From assembly GCF_005870035.1 (NCBI RefSeq), contig NZ_SWJG01000011.1:62001-126000 (forward strand): a DNA stretch of 64,000 nt, read 5' to 3'. Of this stretch, positions 34,588 to 42,671 are shown piece after piece. This DNA comes from Spirosoma lacussanchae. Lineage in GTDB: Bacteria; Bacteroidota; Bacteroidia; Cytophagales; Spirosomataceae. The notes beneath the pieces were generated by a model that worked only from the letters and a program-made list of their open reading frames with translations, had not been told where the DNA came from and made no database searches. The translations under genes were made by a program, and so were the position numbers. Numbering within the stretch: position 1 is the first letter of the stretch; every line of letters begins with the position of its first letter.

Positions 34588-35844
34588 TTACAGGTTCTTG
34601 ACAACTAATTGCGCTGTGTAGCGGCTTTTTTGCTCCAGCAGCAGCTTCTTATCGACCAGTACGCGGTCGATGGTGGGCTGGTCGTAGTGTCGGATCGTGA
34701 TCAGTTCCAGCCCCTCGTTGTAAGTTACCCGGAAATCCTGCCGCAGCGCCGTCAGTAAGGCTGGCAGCCGGTCGGGATTGTTATCAACCACCACCGAGAA
34801 GCTGATGGCTGTGTTCTGCATCAGGTTTATTTTTACCCCTACCTGCGCAAACCGCCCGAATATCCGGCTCAGGTTATCTTCGGCGATAAACGAGAAATCG
34901 TTGGGGTGGAGCGAAATCAGTACCTGATTTACCTTAAAAATAAACGACGGGGTTGTGAGTCGCTGCTCTACGTTGCCGATCATCGTACCCGGCGCTTCGG
35001 GCTGTACAAACGATCGTACGTACAACGGAATCCCTTTGTTCTGCAGCGGCTTCATCGTTTTAGGGTGGATAACCGTGGCGCCGTAATACGCCAGCTCAAT
35101 AGCATCCTGGTAGGTTAGCTTCTCGAGTAGCACCGTCTCATCAAAATATTTGGGATCAGCGTTGAGTACGCCCGGTACGTCTTTCCAGATCGTTACGCTT
35201 TCGGCGTCGAGGCAGTAGGCAAAAATAGCCGCTGTGTAGTCAGATCCTTCCCGACCGAGCGTCGTTGTCCGGTAGCCGGTCGCGCCGGGCAAGCCCGTCT
35301 GGCCAATGAATCCCTGGGTGATGGTTGTCACCGGACCCGTTACGGTTTTCACTATACGTTGTTGGGTGGCATCCCAATCTACCCGTCCCTCACGGAAGGT
35401 AGCGTCCGTACGAACCACCTCACGTGCATCGACCCACCGAACCGGCAATCCGATATGGCTCAAGTATGCCGCTACCAGCTGTGTCGAAAGCACCTCCCCT
35501 ATTGATACGATCTGATCATAGGTCTCATCATACCGGGCCGATGGCGACCGGCGGAGGTAGTCCGACAGCGCACTAAGCGTCTGGTGAACAGCCGAAAAAT
35601 CGCCCCCCGCCAGCTCATCCATGATCGACTCGTGGTAGGTTTGCAGGGTTTGCAGCTGCCGCTGCAGCTCGTCGGCCTGCCGGTTCATATAGGCCCGCAC
35701 CACCGCTTCGAGCGCATCGGTTGTTTTACCCATGGCCGAAATAACCACAACGGCACCCTGACCCTGGGTCTGAACAATATTGGCCAGATTACGCACGCCG
35801 GCCGCGTCTTTTACCGACGCGCCCCCAAACTTGAAAACTTTCAT
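34588..35844 (-). CDS. Aspartate kinase
   Basis: This 418-aa protein carries the amino-acid kinase signature KVFKFGGASVKD at the N-terminus, then VVVISAMGKTTD and GREGSDYTAAIFAY, followed by C-terminal ACT-type regulatory repeats. It phosphorylates aspartate, the first step toward lysine, threonine, methionine and diaminopimelate. It is the single-function type: no homoserine dehydrogenase domain is fused. I start at ATG 35844; the frame to 35895 adds 17 non-conserved residues. No pathway genes flank it. Confidence 0.93.
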   Translation of the reverse strand: MKVFKFGGASVKDAAGVRNLANIVQTQGQGAVVVISAMGKTTDALEAVVRAYMNRQADELQRQLQTLQTYHESIMDELAGGDFSAVHQTLSALSDYLRRSPSARYDETYDQIVSIGEVLSTQLVAAYLSHIGLPVRWVDAREVVRTDATFREGRVDWDATQQRIVKTVTGPVTTITQGFIGQTGLPGATGYRTTTLGREGSDYTAAIFAYCLDAESVTIWKDVPGVLNADPKYFDETVLLEKLTYQDAIELAYYGATVIHPKTMKPLQNKGIPLYVRSFVQPEAPGTMIGNVEQRLTTPSFIFKVNQVLISLHPNDFSFIAEDNLSRIFGRFAQVGVKINLMQNTAISFSVVVDNNPDRLPALLTALRQDFRVTYNEGLELITIRHYDQPTIDRVLVDKKLLLEQKSRYTAQLVVKNL

Positions 35845-35955
35845 AGATCTATAAACAACACAAACACGGGCCGAACCCATGAGACGGATTAGCACGGCTG
35901 TGGTTTCCGTACCAATCGGTCTGACCGGTTCAACCCGTGTTGTCGATCCTAATTT

Positions 35956-37890
35956 TTATACGACGACTGGCCGACCTGTAAACAGCAGCTCACGAACGGC
36001 CTCGGCAATACCGGCCGGGTCGAAGCCGCATTCGCGGTGTAGTTCAATCTGCTCGCCGTGTTCGATAACCGCGTCGGGGATACCCAACCGCTTCACACGG
36101 GCCATGTAGCCATGCTCGGCCATAAACTCCAGTACCGCACTGCCAAACCCACCCATGACGCAGCCATCCTCGACGGTAACGATCCGATCGAAGCGGTTGA
36201 AGATCTGGTGGAGCAGCTCTTCATCGAGGGGTTTTACATAACGCATGTCGAAATGCGCCGGTCTGACGCCTTCTTTAGCCAGCAGCTGCGTGGCCTGAAT
36301 GGCGTAGTTTCCGATATGCCCGATGGTCAGTATGGCCACATCATCGCCGTCCTGAATCATCTGGCCTTTGCCAACCTCCTGCTTCTCGAACGGTGTGCGC
36401 CAGTCGGGCATAACGCCTTCGCCCCGTGGGTACCGGATCGTAAACGCCTGTTTACCCTGCTGAACCTCGTCCGATGCCGCTGTGAACATCATGTTCCGCA
36501 GCTCCTGCTCGTTCATGGGCGCGGCCACGATCATATTGGGAATACAGCGCATGTAGGCCAGGTCGTAGGCACCGTGGTGCGTTGGACCATCGGCACCGGC
36601 AAACCCAGCGCGGTCGAGGCAAAAGACAACCGGCAGCTCCTGAATACAAACGTCATGGATGACCTGATCGTAGGCCCGCTGCATGAAGGTCGAGTAAATG
36701 TTACAAAATACCACTTCGCCCTGCGTCGCCATACCGGCCGAGAACGTAACGGCATGCTGCTCGGCGATACCCACGTCGAACGCCCGATCGGGCATGGCCT
36801 TCATCATGATATTCATCGACGAACCCGAGGGCATGGCTGGCGTAACGCCCACGACGCGCGGGTTCTGCTGAGCCAGCTCGACCAGGGTATGGCCAAACAC
36901 GTCCTGATACTTGGGCGGCTGGGGCGTATCGTATACTTTTTTCTGGATCACCCCCGTCACCTTGTCGAACAGACCGGGCGCGTGCCACTTGGTCTGGTCT
37001 TTCTCGGCAGGGGCGTAGCCTTTTCCCTTCACCGTCAGTACGTGCAGCAGTTTAGGACCCGGTATGTGTTTCAGATCATCGAGCACACTGACCAGATGGT
37101 CGATATCGTGTCCGTCAATCGGGCCAAAATAGCGGAGGTGGAGCGACTCGAACAGATTACTCTGCTCCAGCAGCGAACTTTTGATGCCCGACTGCACCTG
37201 CGACACCAGCTCCTGAGCTGTTTTGCCGAGCTTGTCCATTTTGCCCAGCAGGTTCCAGATCTCGTCTTTAACCTTGTTATAGGTCTGCGATGTGGTAATG
37301 TCGGTCAGGTACTCCCGAAGCGCCCCCACGTTGGGGTCTATGCTCATGCAATTGTCGTTGAGGACAATGAGCAGATTGCTGTCGGTAGCGCCAGCGTGGT
37401 TCATGCCCTCGAAAGCCTCGCCCGCGGTCAGGGCGCCATCGCCGATGACCGCAATGTGGCTCCGTTCGGTATTTCCCTGAAGCTGCGACGCCACCGCCAT
37501 ACCGAGCGCTGCCGAGATGGAGGTTGAGGAGTGGCCAACGCCAAACGCGTCGTACGCACTCTCTTTTCGCTTGGGAAAGCCCGACAAACCTTTGTAGAAC
37601 CGCTGGGTATGGAAGCGATCCCGCCGACCGGTCAGGATTTTGTGTCCGTAGGCCTGGTGACCTACGTCCCAGATCAGCTGGTCGTCGGGCGTATTGAAGA
37701 CGTAATGCAGGGCGACAGTCAGCTCAACCACGCCCAGGCTGGCTCCGAAATGGCCACCATAGACCGACACATCGTCGATAATGAATTGGCGGAGTTCATC
37801 GGCAAGTTGCGGGAGCTGGGTCTTGCTGAGCTTGCGGAGATCATCAGGCGTGTTAACGGTGGCTAACAGGGGGCCGGGGGTAATCAGCAT
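35956..37890 (-). CDS. dxs: 1-deoxy-D-xylulose-5-phosphate synthase
   Basis: This 644-aa transketolase-like enzyme makes DXP from pyruvate and glyceraldehyde-3-phosphate, the first step of the MEP isoprenoid pathway. Visible features are the thiamine diphosphate motif GDGALTAGEAFEGMNHAG with LNDNCMSI, the substrate-site DVGHQAYGHKILTGRR, and the second-domain VGIAEQHAVTFSAG and DRAGFAGADGPTHHG. Length is normal. ATG 37890 fits the family better than a start 45 bases upstream. A hairpin terminating the upstream rhomboid operon separates it from that unit. Confidence 0.97.
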   Translation of the reverse strand: MLITPGPLLATVNTPDDLRKLSKTQLPQLADELRQFIIDDVSVYGGHFGASLGVVELTVALHYVFNTPDDQLIWDVGHQAYGHKILTGRRDRFHTQRFYKGLSGFPKRKESAYDAFGVGHSSTSISAALGMAVASQLQGNTERSHIAVIGDGALTAGEAFEGMNHAGATDSNLLIVLNDNCMSIDPNVGALREYLTDITTSQTYNKVKDEIWNLLGKMDKLGKTAQELVSQVQSGIKSSLLEQSNLFESLHLRYFGPIDGHDIDHLVSVLDDLKHIPGPKLLHVLTVKGKGYAPAEKDQTKWHAPGLFDKVTGVIQKKVYDTPQPPKYQDVFGHTLVELAQQNPRVVGVTPAMPSGSSMNIMMKAMPDRAFDVGIAEQHAVTFSAGMATQGEVVFCNIYSTFMQRAYDQVIHDVCIQELPVVFCLDRAGFAGADGPTHHGAYDLAYMRCIPNMIVAAPMNEQELRNMMFTAASDEVQQGKQAFTIRYPRGEGVMPDWRTPFEKQEVGKGQMIQDGDDVAILTIGHIGNYAIQATQLLAKEGVRPAHFDMRYVKPLDEELLHQIFNRFDRIVTVEDGCVMGGFGSAVLEFMAEHGYMARVKRLGIPDAVIEHGEQIELHRECGFDPAGIAEAVRELLFTGRPVVV

Positions 37891-38006
37891 AGTAGGTAGC
37901 AGAAAAACGTCTGTCTCACAACAACAAACGTACAAAGTACAATGTTTCCTTCGGCTGTTTGCTCATCCACTGGGGGTGCGAAAGTACGACTAAATTTGCC
38001 AATTAT

Positions 38007-38061
38007 GAAAAATCGAAGCCGGACCGTCTGCATACATACGTAGTGAACGGGGGCTTCGATT
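38007..38061 (-). terminator. Terminator after the rhomboid operon
   Basis: Perfect 10-bp arms (38011-38020 and 38052-38061) with a 31-base loop are followed on the minus strand by a T-run at 38012-38007. It lies 52 bases past the second rhomboid stop and in front of dxs. Confidence 0.65.
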
Positions 38062-38112
38062 CTTGGAGGTACTAGTAGCCGGGTATAAGAAACACCGATA
38101 CAAAGCGGTCGC

Positions 38113-39036
38113 TTAATTGCGCTGGCTGGCCCGGAAGAGCTTTTGTTTTTCTTCCCGGGTCAGGCTTTCGTAACCCGAGCGCGATATTTTGTCCAGAATA
38201 GTATCTACTTCATCCTGATCGGGGGTAGACAGGGTCGATGACGAAGTGCCGGCAGCCGCGTAGGTGCTGGCCTGGGTATTGGCGTTGCTCCGCTGGCGGT
38301 ACGACACTTTTACGGCTGGCTTCGGCTTCAGGAGGTTGCTCCAGCCATCGGCAATCCAGTAAATCGGTCGCCCGAGGTCGGTTCCGTTCTGCAGCATCTT
38401 CACATACATGAAGCCCATCAGTGCTCCACCGAGGTGAGCCAGGTTACCACCAGCGTTGGACCCCGCCGACTGGGCTACTGACAGGATGATGAAGAAAAAG
38501 ACGATGTATTTGATCCGGACGGGACCGAAGAAAAGCAGATGAAACGTGTAGTTCGGCAGCAGCGTGGCAGCCCCTACCGCCACCGAGAACGCAGCAGCCG
38601 ATGCCCCCAGCATGCGAGCCGTATCGGACTGGTTCTGAAAATAGGGCACCGTATTGTACATCAACAGATAAAGCAGACCACCGGCAATACCGCCCATAAA
38701 GTACAGCCCAATCAGCCGACGGTTACCCAGATATTCGTCGATGAGCCGGCCAAACCAGTACAAAAACAGCATGTTGTACAGGATATGAAAGATTTCGTCA
38801 TGAGCGAAGAAATAGGTGAACAGCGTCCAGGGTTTATGCAGGAACGCATTGATCTCACCCGGAATCATGATCTGCTCCCGAACCAGATAATAGAACGGCA
38901 GCCGGTCTGCCATAGTCAAACCAACTTTCGACAACAGCAGTACCAGAAATACGACAGTATTGACCAATATCAATTGCACCAACGTGTTGTTGGGCTTATT
39001 GAATTCGCTCCGAAAATCATCTAACAACCCGCTCAT
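38113..39036 (-). CDS. Rhomboid intramembrane serine protease
   Basis: This is a 307-aa protein (ATG 39036; a GTG one codon earlier overlaps the upstream stop). It has six hydrophobic helices with the rhomboid features in order: HILYNMLFLYWFG, GGIAGGLLY, the catalytic serine S146 in LGASAAAFS, and the catalytic histidine H201 in AHLGGALMGF. The C-terminal 80 residues are polar, Ser/Thr-rich and cytoplasmic. It cleaves membrane proteins within the bilayer; the substrates are unknown. It is co-transcribed with a second rhomboid gene directly upstream. Confidence 0.9.
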   Translation of the reverse strand: MSGLLDDFRSEFNKPNNTLVQLILVNTVVFLVLLLSKVGLTMADRLPFYYLVREQIMIPGEINAFLHKPWTLFTYFFAHDEIFHILYNMLFLYWFGRLIDEYLGNRRLIGLYFMGGIAGGLLYLLMYNTVPYFQNQSDTARMLGASAAAFSVAVGAATLLPNYTFHLLFFGPVRIKYIVFFFIILSVAQSAGSNAGGNLAHLGGALMGFMYVKMLQNGTDLGRPIYWIADGWSNLLKPKPAVKVSYRQRSNANTQASTYAAAGTSSSTLSTPDQDEVDTILDKISRSGYESLTREEKQKLFRASQRN

Positions 39037-39038
39037 CA

Positions 39039-39818
39039 CTAATAAAACGTTTTTCGTTGTGAACCCCAGTATTTCACCAGTATAAATGCAAATAGCATAC
39101 CACCAATATGGGCGAAGTGCGCTACGTTGTCACTTTGTGCCCGATATAAACCCGAATAGACCTCAATAGCCCCGTAAAAGATAACGAGGTATTTGGCTTT
39201 GATCGGTATAGGTGGAAACAATAAAAATAGCTGAGTGTTCGGAAACAACAGCCCAAATCCCATGATTACACCAAATATTGCACCCGACGCCCCAACCATT
39301 GGCTGGTCGACCTGTTCCTGATACAACCGATTGACAATCTGAAGGCTACCGTCTATCAGCTGCGGGTTTGTCGGCTGCTGCTCGAAGCGATCGATAAACG
39401 CGGCTGCCTGGTCGTAGAACGACTGCGCCTGGGTGTCAACGAACGCAATAAAACCCGCGGGTGTCGGATTGGCCCGGTAGTCCCGAACCGACTCATATAC
39501 GTCGCGAATTTCGAAATAGTTTATGCCGGAAAATAAAAGAGCCGCGCCGATGCCGCAGAAAAAATAAAAAAACGTAAATCGGCGCGCCCCCCAGTATCGT
39601 TCCAGCATCGGTCCAAACACGATCAGACCAATCATATTACTCAAAATGTGATTGAACCCGCCATGCAGGAACATGTGCGTGAGCAACTGAATGGGATTGA
39701 ATCGGTCCGACAGGAACGAGTGTAATCCAAACTGACTAATAATGGCATCGTTCGTGACGATGAAAACCAGTACATTAAGAATCAGTAAAGCACGAACAAC
39801 CGGCGTAAGAGCAAACAT
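39039..39818 (-). CDS. Rhomboid intramembrane serine protease with an enlarged loop
   Basis: This is a 259-aa protein with the rhomboid core HGGFNHILSNMIGLIVFGP, serine S178 in VGASGAIFG and histidine H237 in AHIGGMLFAF. Between the helix ending near residue 100 and the active-site helix lies an unusually long polar loop (about 101-172). It leads the two-gene rhomboid operon and stands 35 bases downstream of mutL, which may place all three in one transcript. Both catalytic residues are present, so it should be active. Confidence 0.9.
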   Translation of the reverse strand: MFALTPVVRALLILNVLVFIVTNDAIISQFGLHSFLSDRFNPIQLLTHMFLHGGFNHILSNMIGLIVFGPMLERYWGARRFTFFYFFCGIGAALLFSGINYFEIRDVYESVRDYRANPTPAGFIAFVDTQAQSFYDQAAAFIDRFEQQPTNPQLIDGSLQIVNRLYQEQVDQPMVGASGAIFGVIMGFGLLFPNTQLFLLFPPIPIKAKYLVIFYGAIEVYSGLYRAQSDNVAHFAHIGGMLFAFILVKYWGSQRKTFY

Positions 39819-39853
39819 CGTATAGGGACAATTTACTCAAAGTAACCCATTTC

Positions 39854-41875
39854 TCATCGAAAAAGTCCCGCAATCTTATCCAACGTCAGCACTACCGTAA
39901 CCGGCTCGCCGGTTGGTGTATAGCTCGGATTCGTTGACGCAAATAGTTGGTCTATCAGCGCTTTGCGTTCGGTTACACTGAGTCGTGATACATGCCGCTG
40001 CGACGACCGTCGGGCCAGCGACCGGGCCATGGACTCGACGCGGTCCAGCTTGAGCCGCCCTGTATCGACCCGGATCTGGGCCAATAGGTTGGCAAACAAT
40101 TCTTCTTCATTTTCGCCGGTTGTCAGGGCCGGTACGCCCCGGATCACCAGCGTGTTCTGTCCCAGCTCGTCAAACTCGAAGCCGAGGCTCATCAGGTCGT
40201 CGCGCAGGTCGAGCGCCAGCTGGCAGTCGACGGGCGACAGGGTAACGGTTTTCGGAAACAGCAGCTGCTGCGACGACCCGCTCCGTTTGGTCAGCGCCGA
40301 ATGAAACTGATCGTACAGAATACGCTCGTAGGCCCGCCGTTGGTCAATCAGCACCATGCCTGACTTGACCGGAGCCAGCAGATACCGATTCTGAAGCTGC
40401 ATGATGTTATCGCCCTCCACACCGACCGGCACCGCCGATTCATCGGTCTCGACGGGCACCTGGAGCTGGTTGGCGCGGCTACTCAGCGTAACGGGCTGCT
40501 CGGCCGGTGGCGTCTGGGCAGGGCCCAGCCAGTCGCCGGTGGGTTCGGGTGTCGACTCGGTCCGGGCAGGCGTGTTGGTGCCAGCAACACCTTCGTACAG
40601 CACCTGCCAGTTGTTGACCGACGGACGGGTACTGGCCGAGCTACGGGGCATGTCGAAGCTACTGCCAGCCGCCCGGTCGAGCGATTCGTTGCGGAGCGAT
40701 GGACGCTCGGCAGCCGGGGTCGAAACAGGCCGGGAACCCGCCTTGTCGGTTGCCCAGGCCGGCGTAATCGGTTTGGGCAGTGAACCGCTGTCGGGGGTTT
40801 TACTGGCTGGCCCGGCCGGAGCGTTGCCCGGACGGGTGCCCGACAGAAAGTTAACGTCAGAGTCGAAATCGAGCGAGGGCGACAGGTTATACAACCCGAC
40901 CGCTTTCCGAACGGCCGCCATCATAATGGCATAAACCGACCGCTCATCGTCGAACTTGATTTCGGTTTTGGTCGGGTGAATGTTGATATCGATATGCGAC
41001 GGGTCTATCTCGATGAACAGGACGTAGAACGGATGGCTTCCCTCGGGCAGGGTTCCCTCATAGGCCCCCACTACCGCGTGGTGCAGGTAGTTGTGCTTGA
41101 TGTAGCGGTTGTTGACGAAGAAAAACTGCTCGTTGCGCGCTTTCTTGGCCGACTCCGGTTTCCCGATATACCCGTGTACAGTGACGTAGGGTGTTTTTTC
41201 CTCGCAAAAGTTGAGCTGCTCGCGGTAGTTCTTGCCAAACATGTCGACAATACGCCGACTCAGCTTACCGGCGGGCAGGTTATAGATTTCCTGATCGTTA
41301 TGGAAGAGCGAGAACGCCACTTCCGGATTGGCCAGCGCCACCCGCTGAAACTCATCGAGGATATGGCGCATTTCGACCGAGTTCGACTTCAGAAAATTAC
41401 GGCGGGCGGGTACGTTAAAAAACAGGTTTTTGATGAGCAGGTTCGTGCCGGGCAGGCACGAGATCGACTCCTGTGCTTTTATATCCGAGCCTTCTATACG
41501 AATCAGGGTACCGAGTTCGTCGTCGGCCCGGCGCGTCCGCATCTCGACCTGCGCTACGGCCGCAATAGACGCCAGCGCTTCGCCCCGAAAACCCATAGTC
41601 CGAATCCGGAACAGATCATCCGACGTGCGAATCTTGGAGGTAGCGTGCCGCTCGAAGCTCATGCGGGCATCGGTCTCGGTCATGCCCAGGCCGTCGTCAA
41701 CAATCTGAATCAGGTTACGACCGGCTTCCCGAATAATGACCTGAATGGATTTTGCCTTGGCATCGACCGAGTTCTCCAGCAGTTCTTTCACGACCGAGGC
41801 CGGCCGCTGCACCACTTCACCAGCCGCAATCTGGTTGGCAATCGAGTCGGGCAGTAGCTGAATGACGTTATGCAT
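39854..41875 (-). CDS. mutL: DNA mismatch repair protein MutL
   Basis: This 673-aa protein has the GHKL ATPase N-terminus (IAAGEVVQRPASVVKELLEN, DDGLGM, TMGFRGEALASI), a low-complexity Pro/Ser/Thr linker (about 345-480), and a C-terminal dimerisation domain. MutL couples MutS recognition to strand removal. The position of the endonuclease motif DQHA(X)2E(X)4E instead reads D511-Q-R-R-A-Y-E517-R-I-L-Y-D522, and the C-terminal CPHGRP-type zinc motif is replaced by TPTGEP. It therefore may lack nicking activity. rpsJ lies upstream with 187 bases between. Confidence 0.95.
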   Translation of the reverse strand: MHNVIQLLPDSIANQIAAGEVVQRPASVVKELLENSVDAKAKSIQVIIREAGRNLIQIVDDGLGMTETDARMSFERHATSKIRTSDDLFRIRTMGFRGEALASIAAVAQVEMRTRRADDELGTLIRIEGSDIKAQESISCLPGTNLLIKNLFFNVPARRNFLKSNSVEMRHILDEFQRVALANPEVAFSLFHNDQEIYNLPAGKLSRRIVDMFGKNYREQLNFCEEKTPYVTVHGYIGKPESAKKARNEQFFFVNNRYIKHNYLHHAVVGAYEGTLPEGSHPFYVLFIEIDPSHIDINIHPTKTEIKFDDERSVYAIMMAAVRKAVGLYNLSPSLDFDSDVNFLSGTRPGNAPAGPASKTPDSGSLPKPITPAWATDKAGSRPVSTPAAERPSLRNESLDRAAGSSFDMPRSSASTRPSVNNWQVLYEGVAGTNTPARTESTPEPTGDWLGPAQTPPAEQPVTLSSRANQLQVPVETDESAVPVGVEGDNIMQLQNRYLLAPVKSGMVLIDQRRAYERILYDQFHSALTKRSGSSQQLLFPKTVTLSPVDCQLALDLRDDLMSLGFEFDELGQNTLVIRGVPALTTGENEEELFANLLAQIRVDTGRLKLDRVESMARSLARRSSQRHVSRLSVTERKALIDQLFASTNPSYTPTGEPVTVVLTLDKIAGLFR

Positions 41876-42062
41876 GATGAAGAAGATGACGTTGGCCAGA
41901 CCGGCCCGGATACAGTTCCGTAGATCGACGATCTACACGGGAAACAGGTTAGCCGAGCGTATAATTCAACTAAAATATAGAATAATTGATTAGCAAAAAG
42001 CCGCAAGCCCGAACCAGAACTGGTTTCGTACTTGCGGCCTGCTAAGCCATGCGCAACTGCTG

Positions 42063-42368
42063 TTAGACTTTGATTTCTACGTCAACGCCACTGGGCAGTT
42101 CTAGTTTCATCAGGGCATCAACGGTTTTAGCGCTGCTGCTGTAGATATCGACCAGCCGTTTGTAGGTGCAAAGCTGGAACTGCTCCCGCGCTTTCTTGTT
42201 TACGTGGGGCGACCGCAGTACGGTATAAATTTCTTTATCGGTAGGCAGGGGGATGGGCCCGCTCACGATAGCACCCGTTGATTTGACCGCTTTTACGATC
42301 TTCTCGGCTGACTTGTCGACCAGCATGTGATCGAACGACTTCAGCTTAATGCGAATTTTCTGGCTCAT
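42063..42368 (-). CDS. rpsJ: 30S ribosomal protein S10
   Basis: This 101-aa protein is a full-length S10: IRIKLKSFDHMLVDKSAEKI at the N-terminus, GPIPLPTDKEIYTVLRSPHV in the loop that contacts 16S rRNA and NusG/NusB, and LPSGVDVEIKV at the end. S10 works in the 30S head and in transcription antitermination. It is usually the first gene of the S10 operon, but here no rplC follows; mutL does. It lies downstream of fusA with a terminator in between and its own -7 box. Confidence 0.97.
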   Translation of the reverse strand: MSQKIRIKLKSFDHMLVDKSAEKIVKAVKSTGAIVSGPIPLPTDKEIYTVLRSPHVNKKAREQFQLCTYKRLVDIYSSSAKTVDALMKLELPSGVDVEIKV

Positions 42369-42442
42369 TCTGTTGTGGTTCGTTAGATGATAACACCCGC
42401 CGAAAGAACCATTTACTCCGGTCGGGTGGCTAAATGCGGGTG

Positions 42443-42450
42443 CAAAGGTA
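42443..42450 (-). promoter_or_regulatory. -7 promoter box of rpsJ
   Basis: On the minus strand TACCTTTG matches TAnnTTTG exactly, 74 bases before the rpsJ ATG. A TTG lies 16 bases upstream, shorter than the usual 19-20 spacing. Confidence 0.5.
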
Positions 42451-42600
42451 CGAAAAATCTGTACGACAAGAAACAGCCGCTCACAGAATCAGCGAGTTCC
42501 TGCAAAATTTTTGCCTGTATCTCAATCAATCTACCCGTCCGCGGAGCCGCCCGTTTTCGGTTTGTGCGCGTTGGTTAAGCCGGGCTGGGCGTGGCCGGAT

Positions 42601-42632
42601 AAAAAAAGGCGCCTGACTAGTCAGGCGCCTTT
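42601..42632 (-). terminator. Terminator of fusA
   Basis: A perfect 28-base palindrome (42605-42632) is followed on the minus strand by a T-run (42607-42601). It lies 40 bases past the fusA stop. Confidence 0.85.
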
Positions 42633-42671
42633 CTGGTAATCCTATCAATCAAGGTCACATGACCTGTATTA

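Larger units (their letters stand above)
42369..42671 (-). other. Intergenic region between fusA and rpsJ
   Basis: This 303-base gap holds the fusA terminator (42601-42632) and the rpsJ -7 box (42443-42450). The 5' leader between that box and rpsJ is about 70 bases. I see no gene in it. Confidence 0.6.

Noticed and set aside
36058..37527. 489-codon open frame antisense to dxs
   Set aside because: It overlaps a complete and conserved dxs; the long frame results from GC-rich codon usage.
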